Source: Salinibacillus kushneri
GTDB taxonomy: Bacteria > Bacillota > Bacilli > Bacillales > Alkalibacillaceae
DNA: 64,000 nucleotides
Direction of reading: 5' to 3'
Assembly (NCBI RefSeq): GCF_900111405.1
Contig: NZ_FOHJ01000012.1
Span: forward strand, 1-64,000
Made by a program: the position numbers and the translations under genes. Below the pieces are notes generated by a model. The model saw only the letters and a list, made by a program, of their open reading frames with translations, was not told the DNA's origin and searched no databases. Of this stretch, positions 48,708 through 57,872 are shown in pieces. How positions within the stretch are numbered: the stretch's first letter is position 1; each line of letters starts with the position of its first letter.

Positions 48708-49637
48708 CTATCCAATGGACTGCTCAATGATTTGCTGATTGGCCAATTCATTCTTCTTAAGAATATCTCTTGTTTGTTTTTGATACATCGTGGCTGGTGA
48801 GAGAGGATATTCACCACAAATATCAATTCCCCGAACAATGTAATCTTTCCTGAGCCCGTTTACCATTTGAGTAAGCTGGTTCAATGTCATTGATCCATGA
48901 TCCCAGGCGGTTACTGATTCGTCCATATTAAGTACATCCTTATCGATACTTAGATACACATTTTCCGTTTCCACCTTTTGTTGAATCTGATGAATAACCC
49001 CGCGAAAATTGTTCCTGATGTCATTCTCGGAAAAAGCAACAACCTTTTCCCGGATTGATTCAGGGATGTGTAAGGACCAATCTTCACCCACACCAATCAT
49101 GATTACCTTGTTGAGCTGAGGCAAGGCTTTAAGGGCTGTGCGTACCCATGAGCCACATGATATCAATGATTCACTTGGGCTCGGATACATGTCCGTATGA
49201 TGATCAAACAATACCAGCGTAAACGGCTGCTCGATTTTAGCCAGGAGCAAATAAGCTACATAATGGTAATTTCCACTTCCTAATAAGGTTATTTTATTGT
49301 GTTGAATCGACGGTTTAATCTTTTCATTAATCTCTAATAAGGAATCTTTCTCGCAAAGTAGATTAGTATGCGGAATTTCATCAAGATTAAGCCAATCATA
49401 TTGTGGATTTTGAAGAAATCGTTGTTGTCTGTAAATTTGATCAAAATTAAGCACGGTAACATGCTCATCCATTTTTCTATCAATCTCCTTTATTTTTACT
49501 ACGTCAAAATATCTTAAGTAGCTCTGACGTGTAAAAAGACTAATAACAACAACTTTTTTCAATTCTATCATTTTATTGTCCACAACGGTTTTGTGATGCC
49601 TGAGGGAATAAATCAACCGGGAGGCTCCATCCTTCAC
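48708..49637 (-). CDS. Arginase-family protein, 309 aa
   Basis: Binuclear metal ureohydrolase fold. Metal-binding motifs are recognisable but divergent: 'LLGSGNYHYVAY' (for GGDHS), 'LVLFDHHTDMYPS' (D-x-H-x-D), 'VYLSIDKDVLN' (S-x-D-x-D). Low similarity to classical arginase or agmatinase; substrate unknown. Start GTG 49637 has no strong ribosome site; ATG 49571 is an alternative. Confidence 0.75.
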   Translation of the reverse strand: MKDGASRLIYSLRHHKTVVDNKMIELKKVVVISLFTRQSYLRYFDVVKIKEIDRKMDEHVTVLNFDQIYRQQRFLQNPQYDWLNLDEIPHTNLLCEKDSLLEINEKIKPSIQHNKITLLGSGNYHYVAYLLLAKIEQPFTLVLFDHHTDMYPSPSESLISCGSWVRTALKALPQLNKVIMIGVGEDWSLHIPESIREKVVAFSENDIRNNFRGVIHQIQQKVETENVYLSIDKDVLNMDESVTAWDHGSMTLNQLTQMVNGLRKDYIVRGIDICGEYPLSPATMYQKQTRDILKKNELANQQIIEQSIG

Positions 49638-49715
49638 TACCCACTTTCAATGCCCTCTTGCCGGATTTTATAAATAAGGGACACGATAAAGGATTTATGA
49701 ACCCCGCATTATCGA

Positions 49716-49841
49716 ATGAAGCGTTTAGCTCGAAATGATGAACAAATACATGCAGAAAGAAGAGGTTTATCAGAAAATGTTACCTTTACTAGAGGATATT
49801 ATGAAGCTGTTTTGTATGGGATTGCCGGAAAGGATCAATAA
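49716..49841 (+). CDS. Small frame, 41 aa, possible gene remnant
   Basis: A protein-like frame (MKRLARNDEQIHAERRGLSE then NVTFTRGYYEAVLYGIAGKDQ) with no ribosome site. It reads like the C-terminal end of a larger protein, but upstream frames are closed. Could be a decayed gene; low confidence. Confidence 0.3.
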   Translation: MKRLARNDEQIHAERRGLSENVTFTRGYYEAVLYGIAGKDQ

Positions 49842-49851
49842 CAGACAGGGA

Positions 49852-50709
49852 TTATCTTATCATTAAACGAATAACATTCCCTGATGGATCTTCTATGATG
49901 TTGGCCTCGCCTTCTTTTTCAACCTTTATCCCCTGCTTTTGCAAATGAATAACCGTTTCGTTTCTTTTGTTGTTATTTGGAAAGATTAACGTGAACCAAT
50001 TTAACCCTACTTGATTTTTGTCCGGAATTTTCGCCCCTGTACCATTCCATACATTAAGACCAATATGGTGATGATAGCTGGCTGTGGAAGTAAATAGTGC
50101 ACCAGGAAGGGATGTAACGATATCAAATCCGAGACCTTTAACATAAAAAGCTTTTGTAGACTTAAGATCCGTTACATGTAAATGAATGTGACCCATAATG
50201 GTCTCACGAGGAAGTCCAGTCCATTTTTGACTAGTTTCTGCTAATAACCCTTTTGCGTCAAGCTCGACGGTTGCCATATCAACTTGTCCATTAGACCAAT
50301 TCCACCCTGAGGATGGCCGGTCATGATAAACTTCTATTCCGTTACCATCTGGGTCAGACAGATAGAGGGCTTCACTGACATAGTGATCTGCGGCACCTAG
50401 ACCAAAGCGGTATTTTGATTGCAGGATATGTGTTAAGAAAGAAGATAAATCGGCTCGTGCCGGTAATAATAGCGCAAAATGATATAAACCTGCAGTTCGG
50501 CCCTGTTTAGGCTGAATACCTTCTGGTTGTTCAAGTGTTACTAGAGGCGTTTTTCCATCAGCTGTTAAAACCACTTTGTCTTTTGTTTGCTCTAACATCC
50601 TGAAACCTAATATGTCCTTATAAAATGGAATGGATTGTTCAAGGCTGGTTACCTTAATATTAACCTCTCCAACATAAACGGCCTTTTCATTAAAAAACTG
50701 CTGCTCCAT
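49852..50709 (-). CDS. VOC-family dioxygenase, CatE-like, 285 aa
   Basis: Two vicinal-oxygen-chelate halves: 'VGEVNIKVTSLEQSIPFYKDILGFRMLEQ' with 'YHFALLLP' and 'SDPDGNGIEVYHDRP'; then 'MGHIHLHVTDLKSTKAFYVKGLGFDI' with 'HHIGLNVWNGTG'. This is the layout of catechol-2,3-dioxygenase CatE, which detoxifies catechols in B. subtilis under MhqR. A MarR regulator lies just upstream, supporting the same role. Confidence 0.85.
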   Translation of the reverse strand: MEQQFFNEKAVYVGEVNIKVTSLEQSIPFYKDILGFRMLEQTKDKVVLTADGKTPLVTLEQPEGIQPKQGRTAGLYHFALLLPARADLSSFLTHILQSKYRFGLGAADHYVSEALYLSDPDGNGIEVYHDRPSSGWNWSNGQVDMATVELDAKGLLAETSQKWTGLPRETIMGHIHLHVTDLKSTKAFYVKGLGFDIVTSLPGALFTSTASYHHHIGLNVWNGTGAKIPDKNQVGLNWFTLIFPNNNKRNETVIHLQKQGIKVEKEGEANIIEDPSGNVIRLMIR

Positions 50710-50845
50710 TTTCTCATTCCTTTCACAAGTTCCTTTATACTTTCACAAAGGCTATCACGAGGGTTGTTTTTATCTAAGAGTACCTTATTAGCTTTATTTA
50801 TCAATTTATTTCTATTTACTTTATTATGAATTGGAGATTTACTCT

Positions 50846-50904
50846 AAAGAAAAATGAAGGGCTTCATCAACATCCCAGGTTTGGTAGAAGTCAAAAAGCC
50901 CTTC
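50846..50904 (-). terminator. Terminator after the MarR gene
   Basis: Minus strand GAAGGGCTT ... AAGCCCTTC followed by ATTTTTC; nine pairs around a 31-base loop that can itself fold. Confidence 0.65.
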
Positions 50905-50924
50905 TTACGATAGAAATCATTTAT

Positions 50925-51389
50925 TTACTCTGCTTCTAATTCCGCAGCATGGTAGCCTAATTTCTTTAAGTAGTCAATCATGATCTGTTTCTCATCATCA
51001 TTGAGTCCACCCATAATTTCATTCATAGCCTCGACATGCTTCGGAAAAATTTCTTCCATTAACTGCTTCCCATCGTCTGTAATGCCAGCATAAGTTACAC
51101 GACGATCACTGGGACAAGCACGTCTTCTTATTAAATTTTTCTTCTCTAATTTATCGACAACATACGTTATACTGCTACTTGCAAGCAGTACTTTGTGTCC
51201 AATTTTTTGAATCGGCTGCTCTCCTTTATTAAAAAGCAACTCAAGGACAGAAAACTCCGTTAAATTAACCCCGTGGCTCTTAATATCATTAATTACTTGT
51301 TTTTCTACCGATTGTAAAGCGCGTGTTAAGACGATAAATAATTTGAGAGACAACGCACTTTCCTGATAAAATTTGTTCGTTGAGTCCAT
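50925..51389 (-). CDS. MarR-family regulator, MhqR-like, 154 aa
   Basis: Winged-helix repressor. Core: 'GVNLTEFSVLELLFNKGEQPIQKIGHKVLLASSSITYVVDKLEKKNLIRRRACPSDRRVTYAGITDDGKQLMEEIF' (recognition helix SSSITYVVDKLEKK, wing SDRR). Placed between an MFS pump and a CatE-like dioxygenase, the context of MhqR-type thiol/quinone-stress regulators. ATG 51389 is nine bases after AAAGGG. Confidence 0.85.
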   Translation of the reverse strand: MDSTNKFYQESALSLKLFIVLTRALQSVEKQVINDIKSHGVNLTEFSVLELLFNKGEQPIQKIGHKVLLASSSITYVVDKLEKKNLIRRRACPSDRRVTYAGITDDGKQLMEEIFPKHVEAMNEIMGGLNDDEKQIMIDYLKKLGYHAAELEAE

Positions 51390-51410
51390 CTCAATCAACC
51401 CTTTGATTTT

Positions 51411-51427
51411 AATATCTCGAATTCAAA
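51411..51427. promoter_or_regulatory. Possible MhqR-type operator (one good half-site)
   Basis: TATCTCGAATTCAAAAT lies 22 bases before the MarR start. The MhqR operator known in B. subtilis is close to ATCTCGAATTCGAGAT; here the left half ATCTCGA and the centre match, the right half is degenerate (CAAAAT). Confidence 0.45.
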
Positions 51428-51449
51428 ATAATTATATAGGATTTTTTCT

Positions 51450-52817
51450 CTAACTGTCAAGGTGACCTGCCTCCTGGAAACCTCTTTCTCCTGGAAGTTT
51501 AAAGGATAACCCCACAATCACTAAGCAAAAAACAAAACAAATGATTGCAACAAGGTGCAAGTGCTCTGTGTCCACATATTGATTAAAGGTTACACCAAGC
51601 AGACTTCCCGACAAAATCGCTCCTAAATAACGACTTGTTTGAAAGAGTCCTGAAGCAGAGCCCGTTTCCTCTCTTGATACATTTTCAAATAAAGCGGTCT
51701 GCGCCGAAATATTATTAAATCCATTACTCATTCCTAATACAGCCATTATAACCATAAGCCATAATAATGAGGAATTTTGATTATACGTAAGGAGCATTCC
51801 TGTTCCTGCTAAAAGTAAAAGAGCCCCGATTATCATAGGCGTTTTGGAACCAAAATGATCGATCAGGCTTCCGGCCAATGGCGAAATAATAACGCTAAAA
51901 CCTGCCAAAGCAAGCATAATTAATCCAGTTTGCTCTTCGCTATACCCACTCGCCTGCTGCAGAAAAGTCGGAAAACCAAAGAAATAACAATAATAGACCA
52001 AATTAATAGTCATAAATTGCAAGTAAACCCATGTTACAGTTGGGTTCTTCTTAAGTGTAGCAAGATCAATAAATGGGGCATGATGTCGATTTTCATATCG
52101 ATAAAATGTCATGCCTGCTACCAGAAAAATCAACAGCGCCCAAAAATTCATGGTTTGCTCTATGGAAAGTAAAAACAAAATCAATCCAACGACTGAAACC
52201 ACAAAAAAGAAAATCCCGATAAAATCTATTCGTTTGAAATCTAATTTTACTTTGCCCGTATTTGGCAGAATCAATAACGCCATTACAAAAGAAAGAATAA
52301 TAAATGGGAAATTAACCAGGAAAATGGCCGGCCAATCCCATCCTGCTACTAAAAAGCCGCCAATGGATGGTCCAAATGCTGCAGAAACATTGGCAAATAT
52401 AGATAGGGCTGCAAGAGCCTGCCCCTGTTTTTCTGTAATATTTGACCGTACCATGCTCATCCCACTTGGAAAAAGAGTAGAGCTTCCAATCGCCTGTAAA
52501 GCACGACAGCCTAGTAAAGATATAAAATTAGGCGAAAATGGTGCTAATAAACAAGCGCCCGCTACGAGTACCAGACCTGTTATAAATAATCGCTTCGGAC
52601 CAAACATATCACTTAATTTTCCCATAACGGGCTGACCAACAGCACTCGCTAAATAAAAAATGGAGATCAGCCACGATGCATCAGCAAATGTTAATTCAAA
52701 TTCAAACTGCAAGCGAGTTAAGGCTACCGAAATCATTGATGAATTTAATGGGTTAAGCAATGTCCCAAGTCCAATTGTTAAAACAAGCAGCCACGGCCTC
52801 TGAAGTCGCTCTATCAT
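51450..52817 (-). CDS. MFS drug efflux transporter (DHA2-like), 455 aa
   Basis: About 14 membrane helices. Motif A 'GKLSDMFGPKRLFITGLVL', 'CRALQAIGSSTLFPSGMSMV' and the DHA2-type motif C 'FGPSIGGFLV'. ATG 52817 follows AGGTGAT. Upstream of the MarR gene on the same strand, so probably pumps the compounds the MarR protein senses. Confidence 0.87.
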   Translation of the reverse strand: MIERLQRPWLLVLTIGLGTLLNPLNSSMISVALTRLQFEFELTFADASWLISIFYLASAVGQPVMGKLSDMFGPKRLFITGLVLVAGACLLAPFSPNFISLLGCRALQAIGSSTLFPSGMSMVRSNITEKQGQALAALSIFANVSAAFGPSIGGFLVAGWDWPAIFLVNFPFIILSFVMALLILPNTGKVKLDFKRIDFIGIFFFVVSVVGLILFLLSIEQTMNFWALLIFLVAGMTFYRYENRHHAPFIDLATLKKNPTVTWVYLQFMTINLVYYCYFFGFPTFLQQASGYSEEQTGLIMLALAGFSVIISPLAGSLIDHFGSKTPMIIGALLLLAGTGMLLTYNQNSSLLWLMVIMAVLGMSNGFNNISAQTALFENVSREETGSASGLFQTSRYLGAILSGSLLGVTFNQYVDTEHLHLVAIICFVFCLVIVGLSFKLPGERGFQEAGHLDS

Positions 52818-53057
52818 ATGTATCACCTGGAATCTTATTTCACTATATAACCTATTATAGCATTTACAACCAAATTCCATTTATACCACCATGTACTGAG
52901 GAAGGAATTAATTAGACCCTGGGACAAATAGAGAATTCTAGAATAATTATTATTTGTCTAACTGACAATTTTCTTTAATTCATTCTTAATCATCTTGTTT
53001 TTCTCTTTTTACAGGTTTACGATAGAGGCCAGAGCTTCAAAGAAGGGAAGACATACT

Positions 53058-54230
53058 ATGGATAAACGGGTTTACTTATTAATGATGATTGCCTTTGTAA
53101 TTGGAATGGTTGAACTCATTATTGGCGGGATTTTAGACTTAATTGCCAATGATTTAAATATTACTCTTGGACAGGCTGGATTTTTAATAACGATTTTCTC
53201 GCTTATCTTTGCCATAATGTCGCCGATTTTATTAGTAATGACAGCTAAGATGGAACGAAAAAAACTGATGATGATTTCCTTGTTCATCTTCCTCATCGGT
53301 AATGTGATAACCGTATTCAGTTCTACTTATAGTATTGTATTTCTGGGTCGTGTCATTTCAGCAACAAGTGGCGCATTATTAATTATATTATGTCTGGTGA
53401 TGTCCCCAGGCTTAGTAGAACGTAAATATCGAGCAAGAGCCATTGGTTTAGTTTCCATGGGAGTAAGTGGTGCCATCGTATTGGGGGTACCCTTTGGAAT
53501 TTTGATTGGTAATACATTGGGCTGGAGAGCTCCCTTTGTTGTCATTACCATTCTGACACTAATTTCAATGCTTGGCGTTTACTTTTTAATGGAAAAGGTT
53601 ACACCAACACCACCTGTCCCCATTAAGGATCAGCTTAAAACGTTACAAAGTCCCAAGATTGTATTTGCTCATGCTACCACTTTTCTTTATATGACTGGTC
53701 ATACAGCTCTTTATGCTTACTTAAAGCCCTTTTTACAAGCATCAACCAGTTTAGATGGTACCTGGATTAGTGTTATTTATTTTGCCTTTGGATTTGCAGC
53801 TGTTAGTGGAGGAGGAATTGGTGGCACACTTGGAGACTTGTTTGGAACTAAACAAACCATCGTTTTTTCATTGATTATCTTTGGGATTATCGTTTATTCG
53901 ATTCCATATATGACATTTAACATTCCCCTTTTATTTGCTGGCGTTGTCATTTGGGGGGTTCTTAGCTGGGCTATCTCTCCTGCGATGCAAAGCTATTTAA
54001 TTGAAACATCACCAGAAACATCCGATACCCAACAAAGTTTAAGCAATTCTTCTCTTCATTTTGGTGTTGCATTCGGATCTTTTCTAGGAGGAATTATTAT
54101 CGAGCAAACATCTGTTAATCAGAATGCCCTGATTGGTAGTATACTGATTGCCTTTTCCCTTGTTACAGCCTATCTTTCGATTAAAAGCAGGTATTCGGTC
54201 CAAACCCGAAAGGAATGGCAGGGAGAATAG
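53058..54230 (+). CDS. MFS transporter (DHA1-like), 390 aa
   Basis: Twelve helices. 'MVELIIGGILDLIANDLNITLGQAGFLITIFSLIFAIMSPIL', 'GRVISATSGALLIILCLVMSPGLVERKYRARAIGLVSMGVSGAIVLGVPFG' and 'GGIGGTLGDLFGTKQTIVF' match AraJ/YdhP-type exporters. ATG 53058 after GAAGGGAAG. Divergent from the other MFS gene. Substrate unknown. Confidence 0.85.
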   Translation: MDKRVYLLMMIAFVIGMVELIIGGILDLIANDLNITLGQAGFLITIFSLIFAIMSPILLVMTAKMERKKLMMISLFIFLIGNVITVFSSTYSIVFLGRVISATSGALLIILCLVMSPGLVERKYRARAIGLVSMGVSGAIVLGVPFGILIGNTLGWRAPFVVITILTLISMLGVYFLMEKVTPTPPVPIKDQLKTLQSPKIVFAHATTFLYMTGHTALYAYLKPFLQASTSLDGTWISVIYFAFGFAAVSGGGIGGTLGDLFGTKQTIVFSLIIFGIIVYSIPYMTFNIPLLFAGVVIWGVLSWAISPAMQSYLIETSPETSDTQQSLSNSSLHFGVAFGSFLGGIIIEQTSVNQNALIGSILIAFSLVTAYLSIKSRYSVQTRKEWQGE

Positions 54231-54235
54231 CGCTA

Positions 54236-54276
54236 AAAAGGTGTACAAGCCTTTACTATAAGCCTGTACACCTTTC
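54236..54276. terminator. Terminator between the MFS gene and yjbQ-like gene
   Basis: AAAAGGTGTACA ... TGTACACCTTT; eleven pairs, serves both convergent genes. T tract is short on the plus strand. Confidence 0.75.
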
Positions 54277-54278
54277 GT

Positions 54279-54692
54279 TTATCCCTCTATTATTTTTACA
54301 TGCACCGTTCTTGTTCTTGGACCATCAAACTCACAAAAATAAACACTTTGCCAGGTTCCAAAAACAAGGCGTCCATCTGCAATGATTAACGTTTCACTTG
54401 CTCCAACCACAGATGATTTCATGTGACCATCAGAGTTCCCTTCCATATGTACATACTCCGGTTTATTAGGAAATGTTTCATTTAAGCCAAGCTTCAAGTC
54501 TCTTTTCACATCAGGATCAGCATTTTCATTAATCGTAATCCCGCCTGTTGTATGAGGACAGTATACTACCATTATTCCGTCTTTAACACCGCTATTTGCC
54601 AAGGCATCCTGTAAATGACGATCTAAGTTTGTAAAGCTTTGCTTTTCATCGGTTGATATTTGAAATGAAAATAAGGTTTGACTCACAATCAT
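54279..54692 (-). CDS. YjbQ / UPF0047 family protein, 137 aa
   Basis: Family motif 'VYCPHTTGGITINENADPDVKRDL' and 'EGNSDGHMKSSVVGASETLIIADGRLVFGTWQSVYFCEFDGPRTR'. The H-T-T/H-x-x-S... metal site and G-T-W-Q segment match YjbQ, linked with secondary thiamine-phosphate synthase activity. Host housekeeping gene. Confidence 0.93.
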   Translation of the reverse strand: MIVSQTLFSFQISTDEKQSFTNLDRHLQDALANSGVKDGIMVVYCPHTTGGITINENADPDVKRDLKLGLNETFPNKPEYVHMEGNSDGHMKSSVVGASETLIIADGRLVFGTWQSVYFCEFDGPRTRTVHVKIIEG

Positions 54693-54701
54693 CAGCTCCT
54701 T

Positions 54702-55202
54702 TCACTTATATTTTAACATCCTAATTATAAAAATCAGGATTGTAACAAGGGGAAGTATAATTAGGATTAGAGTTGACCATAAACTTAACACCGGATTCCC
54801 TTGTGCAGTCTGAATGATACCCCAGGTTAAAAAGGCCATAATCAAAGCTACTTCCACATTCATTACTGCTAAAGCGAGCCTGCCTAATTGGTATAAATGT
54901 TTCGCATTTACCTCTGTTACTTTTATAGGGTAATTAAACATATATGGAGACCTTTGTAAAAAATAAAGAAGGAGAAAAATGACTTTAAAAAGAAGAGGCA
55001 AAAGAAAGATGGTGCCTTTGTTGCCCCAATTATCTGTTTCCCCAGATATATTAAAATGTATCGGAATCTCTTCAGGTAAACTTTGAAACACAATCCCTGC
55101 ATATGTAAGGTTCCCTACGATAATAAGAAAAACGATTGTATTTAATACCTTAACGGTTTTAGTTGGCGGTATTTCTATGATCGGATTATTTTGCATAACC
55201 AT
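54702..55202 (-). CDS. DUF1648 membrane protein, 166 aa
   Basis: Four helices with the DUF1648 loop 'SLPEEIPIHFNISGETDNWGNK' after the first helix (TIVFLIIVGNLTYAGIVF). Proteins of this kind accompany immunity or SdpI-like functions, but this copy lacks the SdpI C-terminal domain. It ends 10 bases before the yjbQ-like start. Confidence 0.8.
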   Translation of the reverse strand: MVMQNNPIIEIPPTKTVKVLNTIVFLIIVGNLTYAGIVFQSLPEEIPIHFNISGETDNWGNKGTIFLLPLLFKVIFLLLYFLQRSPYMFNYPIKVTEVNAKHLYQLGRLALAVMNVEVALIMAFLTWGIIQTAQGNPVLSLWSTLILIILPLVTILIFIIRMLKYK

Positions 55203-55716
55203 CCCTCAAATTCATTTTTCTATCATTACGAATTATCTTAGCCACTTGTTCCATTGCATAACATATTTACGTTCCAGCAGTCAGAAAAAGGACTAAGGAT
55301 AATTTATTTTTGCAATAATAAAGATCCATTAACCTTGTTCCATTATTATCCAGAAATGAATCTTTATTAGTATCTTCAACTCTTTTTTCGATTTCCGTGC
55401 TATAGCTTTTGGCGTATCCCCCCCGAATCTGGTCAGTGTTTGAAAAAATACCTGCAATCTCTCGAATTAATAACCGCAAATCCTGATGGGGTTCGAGACT
55501 TCTCACAATCGACAGCATATGCTGCCACATCATCGGATATTCTGAGGTATTCTGCTTTCATCATGTTTCGATTTCCTGTTACAAAAAGTGATGGTTCACT
55601 TGAGCATGACTTTCCTTTACCGTTTATAATTTTTCCACTTCCAGGTCTGCTAGTGACTTTTCACTCAAATTGAATAATGCTGTAGCAATACCCGACACCT
55701 TATGATATATTTAGCA
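55203..55716 (-). pseudogene. Unresolved region, probable coding remnant
   Basis: Two overlapping minus-strand frames look partly protein-like: 55433-55564 (MMKAEYLRISDDVAAYAVDC ... RDCRYFFKH, open further upstream without a start) and 55267-55533 (MMWQHMLSIVRSLEPHQDLR ...). Neither has a ribosome site and a seven-C run lies at 55418-55424. I cannot decide which frame was real; decay of one former gene is the simplest reading. Confidence 0.35.
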
Positions 55717-56097
55717 TTATCTCTTTTTATTTGTTTCAAAATACAAATGATTATGATACTTACAGCCAGGATTGAAGGAAGCTTTACATTTTGGACAGGA
55801 CGAGTGCCCATTTACATAGTCACGAATGGTTAATTCATATCCACATGCTCCGCACAAAATGGCCTTCTGACTAAACTCATCCTTACTCCAGAGTTTAATG
55901 GGATGATCGGCTTCTTCCTGATGACACTTGTAGCATGGATAATAGGTATTACAGCATTTAAATTTAATGGCGATAATATCTCTTTCCTCGTGGTAATGCT
56001 CACATCGGGTATGTTTATCGTGTAGCTTCCCCTTTACATCTAGGCCATATAGTAACAATTTCTTCACTTCTCCTTGTATAAAAAATAGGACTGTCAT
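55717..56097 (-). CDS. CHY zinc-finger protein, 126 aa
   Basis: CHY-type zinc-binding protein (Hot13-like). 'HTRCEHYHEERDIIAIKFKCCNTYYPCYKCHQEEADH' and 'ILCGACGYELTIRDYVNGHSSCPKCKASFNPGCKYHNHLYF' contain the many paired Cys/His. The start is uncertain: ATG 56097 has a weak ribosome site; GTG 56067 or TTG 56058 follow AAGGAG more closely and would remove a hydrophobic N-terminus (MTVLFFIQGE). Confidence 0.85.
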   Translation of the reverse strand: MTVLFFIQGEVKKLLLYGLDVKGKLHDKHTRCEHYHEERDIIAIKFKCCNTYYPCYKCHQEEADHPIKLWSKDEFSQKAILCGACGYELTIRDYVNGHSSCPKCKASFNPGCKYHNHLYFETNKKR

Positions 56098-56123
56098 TCA
56101 TCAGCCCTGTAAACAGAAAATAG

Positions 56124-56588
56124 CTATTTTTCTTTAATATTTCGATATTCACTATTATAAAATAGAATTGGAGATCCTTCTTTTACTTGTACATCCGTCA
56201 CTTCGGCAATAAATAGCATGTGATCTCCTGCTTTTACTTTATTCTGTATACTACAGGATAAAGAGACAAGAGAATCCTTAATGACAGGTACACCATCTCT
56301 ATATTCATAGGGAATTTCTCTATCCTTTTCTATCTGTTTTGCGAAAATCATCGAAAAAGGCTTTTGTTCCTCAGATAATACACTAACCCCAAATCGATTA
56401 TGATTTTGTAATTTCTCATACATGGATGCCCGCTCATCAATAGAGATGGTGATTAGCCTCGGATTCAGCGAAACAGACATAAATGCATTCACAGTCATTC
56501 CTTGTACAGCCCCTTCAAATTCACCTGTTATAACCGTAATGCCTGTAGCAAACTTCCCCATAGCTTTTCGATATTCTCTATTATCCAT
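56124..56588 (-). CDS. Flavin reductase-like domain protein, 154 aa
   Basis: FMN-binding split barrel of the flavin reductase family. 'REYRKAMGKFATGITVITGEFEGAVQGMTVNAFMSVSLNPRLITISID' and 'GDHMLFIAEVTDVQVKEGSPILFYNSEYRNI' are diagnostic. May supply reduced flavin to a monooxygenase such as the luciferase-like enzyme at 57873 (inference). Confidence 0.92.
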   Translation of the reverse strand: MDNREYRKAMGKFATGITVITGEFEGAVQGMTVNAFMSVSLNPRLITISIDERASMYEKLQNHNRFGVSVLSEEQKPFSMIFAKQIEKDREIPYEYRDGVPVIKDSLVSLSCSIQNKVKAGDHMLFIAEVTDVQVKEGSPILFYNSEYRNIKEK

Positions 56589-56949
56589 ATTTATCCTCCT
56601 TTATTATGTCAACCAACCTGAGTCTGGATAAAGGATAAGTGAGATTCACTTAAATCAAAGAAAAGATATTATCGATCGTTCGCCCTATTGCCCTTCCTTG
56701 AAACTTTATTAGAAAAACAATGAGATTCATAACGTGAGGTGTTAAAATTCAGGCGTTTTTCAACATCTTATGAATTCGAAAACAAAATAGCACCCGAAAG
56801 TTCCTGTAAATATATATTTCTACAAATAGTTGCAAATTCCCGCTTTTTATTCCAATCTTCTTACCATAAAAAATAAGGGGGTTTATATTTCTGAATATTT
56901 TAAATAATATAATAACAGACTTTCATTACTTACGAGGTGATATGAAAAT
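56589..56949. other. Intergenic region, 361 bp, no gene seen
   Basis: AT-rich, no frame with a ribosome site and no clear inverted repeat. TATAAT near 56910 may belong to the promoter of the GRAM-domain gene, but no matching -35 is visible. Confidence 0.4.
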
Positions 56950-57273
56950 ATGAGGGATAACTCAACGATTATAAAAGAAGGAATGGCCAACTTATGGAAA
57001 GGAAAAGAAGGGGTAGGTGGAAAATTATATTTAACAAGAGAGCATCTACTTCATAAAGCACATAGGGCCAACATCCAAACTGGTGATGTCGAGATTAAAC
57101 TTGAGAAAATCAACAATGTGGGGTTCTACAATAATAAATTTCTTGGTCTTCCTATTAAAAATGGTCTATTGGTAACAGATCAGTCCGGACAGGAATACCG
57201 ATTTGTGGTTTATGGAAGAGAGAAATGGAAAAGACAAATTGAGGAGGTCATGGATACTATGCTAATGTCATAG
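56950..57273 (+). CDS. GRAM/PH-like domain protein, 107 aa
   Basis: 'GMANLWKGKEGVGGKLYLTREHLLHKAHRANIQTGDVEIKLEKINNVGFYNNKFLGLPIKNGLLVTDQSGQEYRFVVYGREKWKRQIEE' is a textbook GRAM fold (G-K-L-Y-L-T ... I-x-V ... L-x-V-T-x-x-G-x-E-Y-x-F-V-V ... W). Cytosolic, likely lipid or protein binding. Ribosome site GAGGTGAT. Confidence 0.85.
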   Translation: MRDNSTIIKEGMANLWKGKEGVGGKLYLTREHLLHKAHRANIQTGDVEIKLEKINNVGFYNNKFLGLPIKNGLLVTDQSGQEYRFVVYGREKWKRQIEEVMDTMLMS

Positions 57274-57347
57274 TATCCTATTGGCTGCTTCATCGTTATA
57301 TAATGAAAGGAGAACAGCCCTTTACTTGTGATTTCCCCTGAGTGAGT

Positions 57348-57710
57348 CTACTTCGCTTCTTTTACTAGTTCTTTTTGCATTTTTTCTCTTTTATGCAAAG
57401 TATGATTTTTTCCCCATTCATGCATAGCTTCCAAAATCGGCTGAAGGCTCCTCCCATATTCCGTAATGGAGTACTCCACTTTTGGTGGGACCTGGGGATA
57501 AACAACCCTCTCTACAATATCTTCTTCTTCTAATTCTCGAAGTTGTTTAGTAAGCATTTTTTGTGTAATCTCCGGCACATTTCGTCTCAATTCACTAAAC
57601 CGTTGTGTACCCTCTTTCAGTAAATGAAGTAATATAATCGGCTTCCATTTTCCTACTAATATCCCTAGAGCATCCTCCACTTTACACAGTTCAGGTTCTA
57701 TTTTCGTCAA
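57348..57710 (-). CDS. HxlR-family transcription regulator, 120 aa
   Basis: Winged helix with '[92 protein letters not shown]', the HxlR signature including the conserved N-terminal Cys (Cys 8) used for redox sensing in YodB/HypR. Divergent from the monooxygenase pair, which it probably controls. Confidence 0.93.
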   Translation of the reverse strand: MTKIEPELCKVEDALGILVGKWKPIILLHLLKEGTQRFSELRRNVPEITQKMLTKQLRELEEEDIVERVVYPQVPPKVEYSITEYGRSLQPILEAMHEWGKNHTLHKREKMQKELVKEAK

Positions 57711-57735
57711 TTATTTTCCCTCCAATAGTATCCTT

Positions 57736-57778
57736 AAGTATACTATCTTACTTAAAAGTGTGTACTTATATTATACAC
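57736..57778. promoter_or_regulatory. Pair of operator-like dyads between hxlR-type gene and monooxygenase
   Basis: AAGTA-N8-TACTT (57736-57753) and GTGTA-N9-TACAC (57760-57778), with a TATAAT -10 at 57789-57794 for the plus-strand genes. The first resembles the TACTT/AAGTA pattern of YodB-type sites. Confidence 0.55.
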
Positions 57779-57872
57779 GCTTATCATCTATAATAACAGT
57801 GTATTGGTTTTTAGGAAAGATAATGTAAACCAGTTTAAGAAATCTAACATGGAAGAAAAGAAGGTGAAATAT

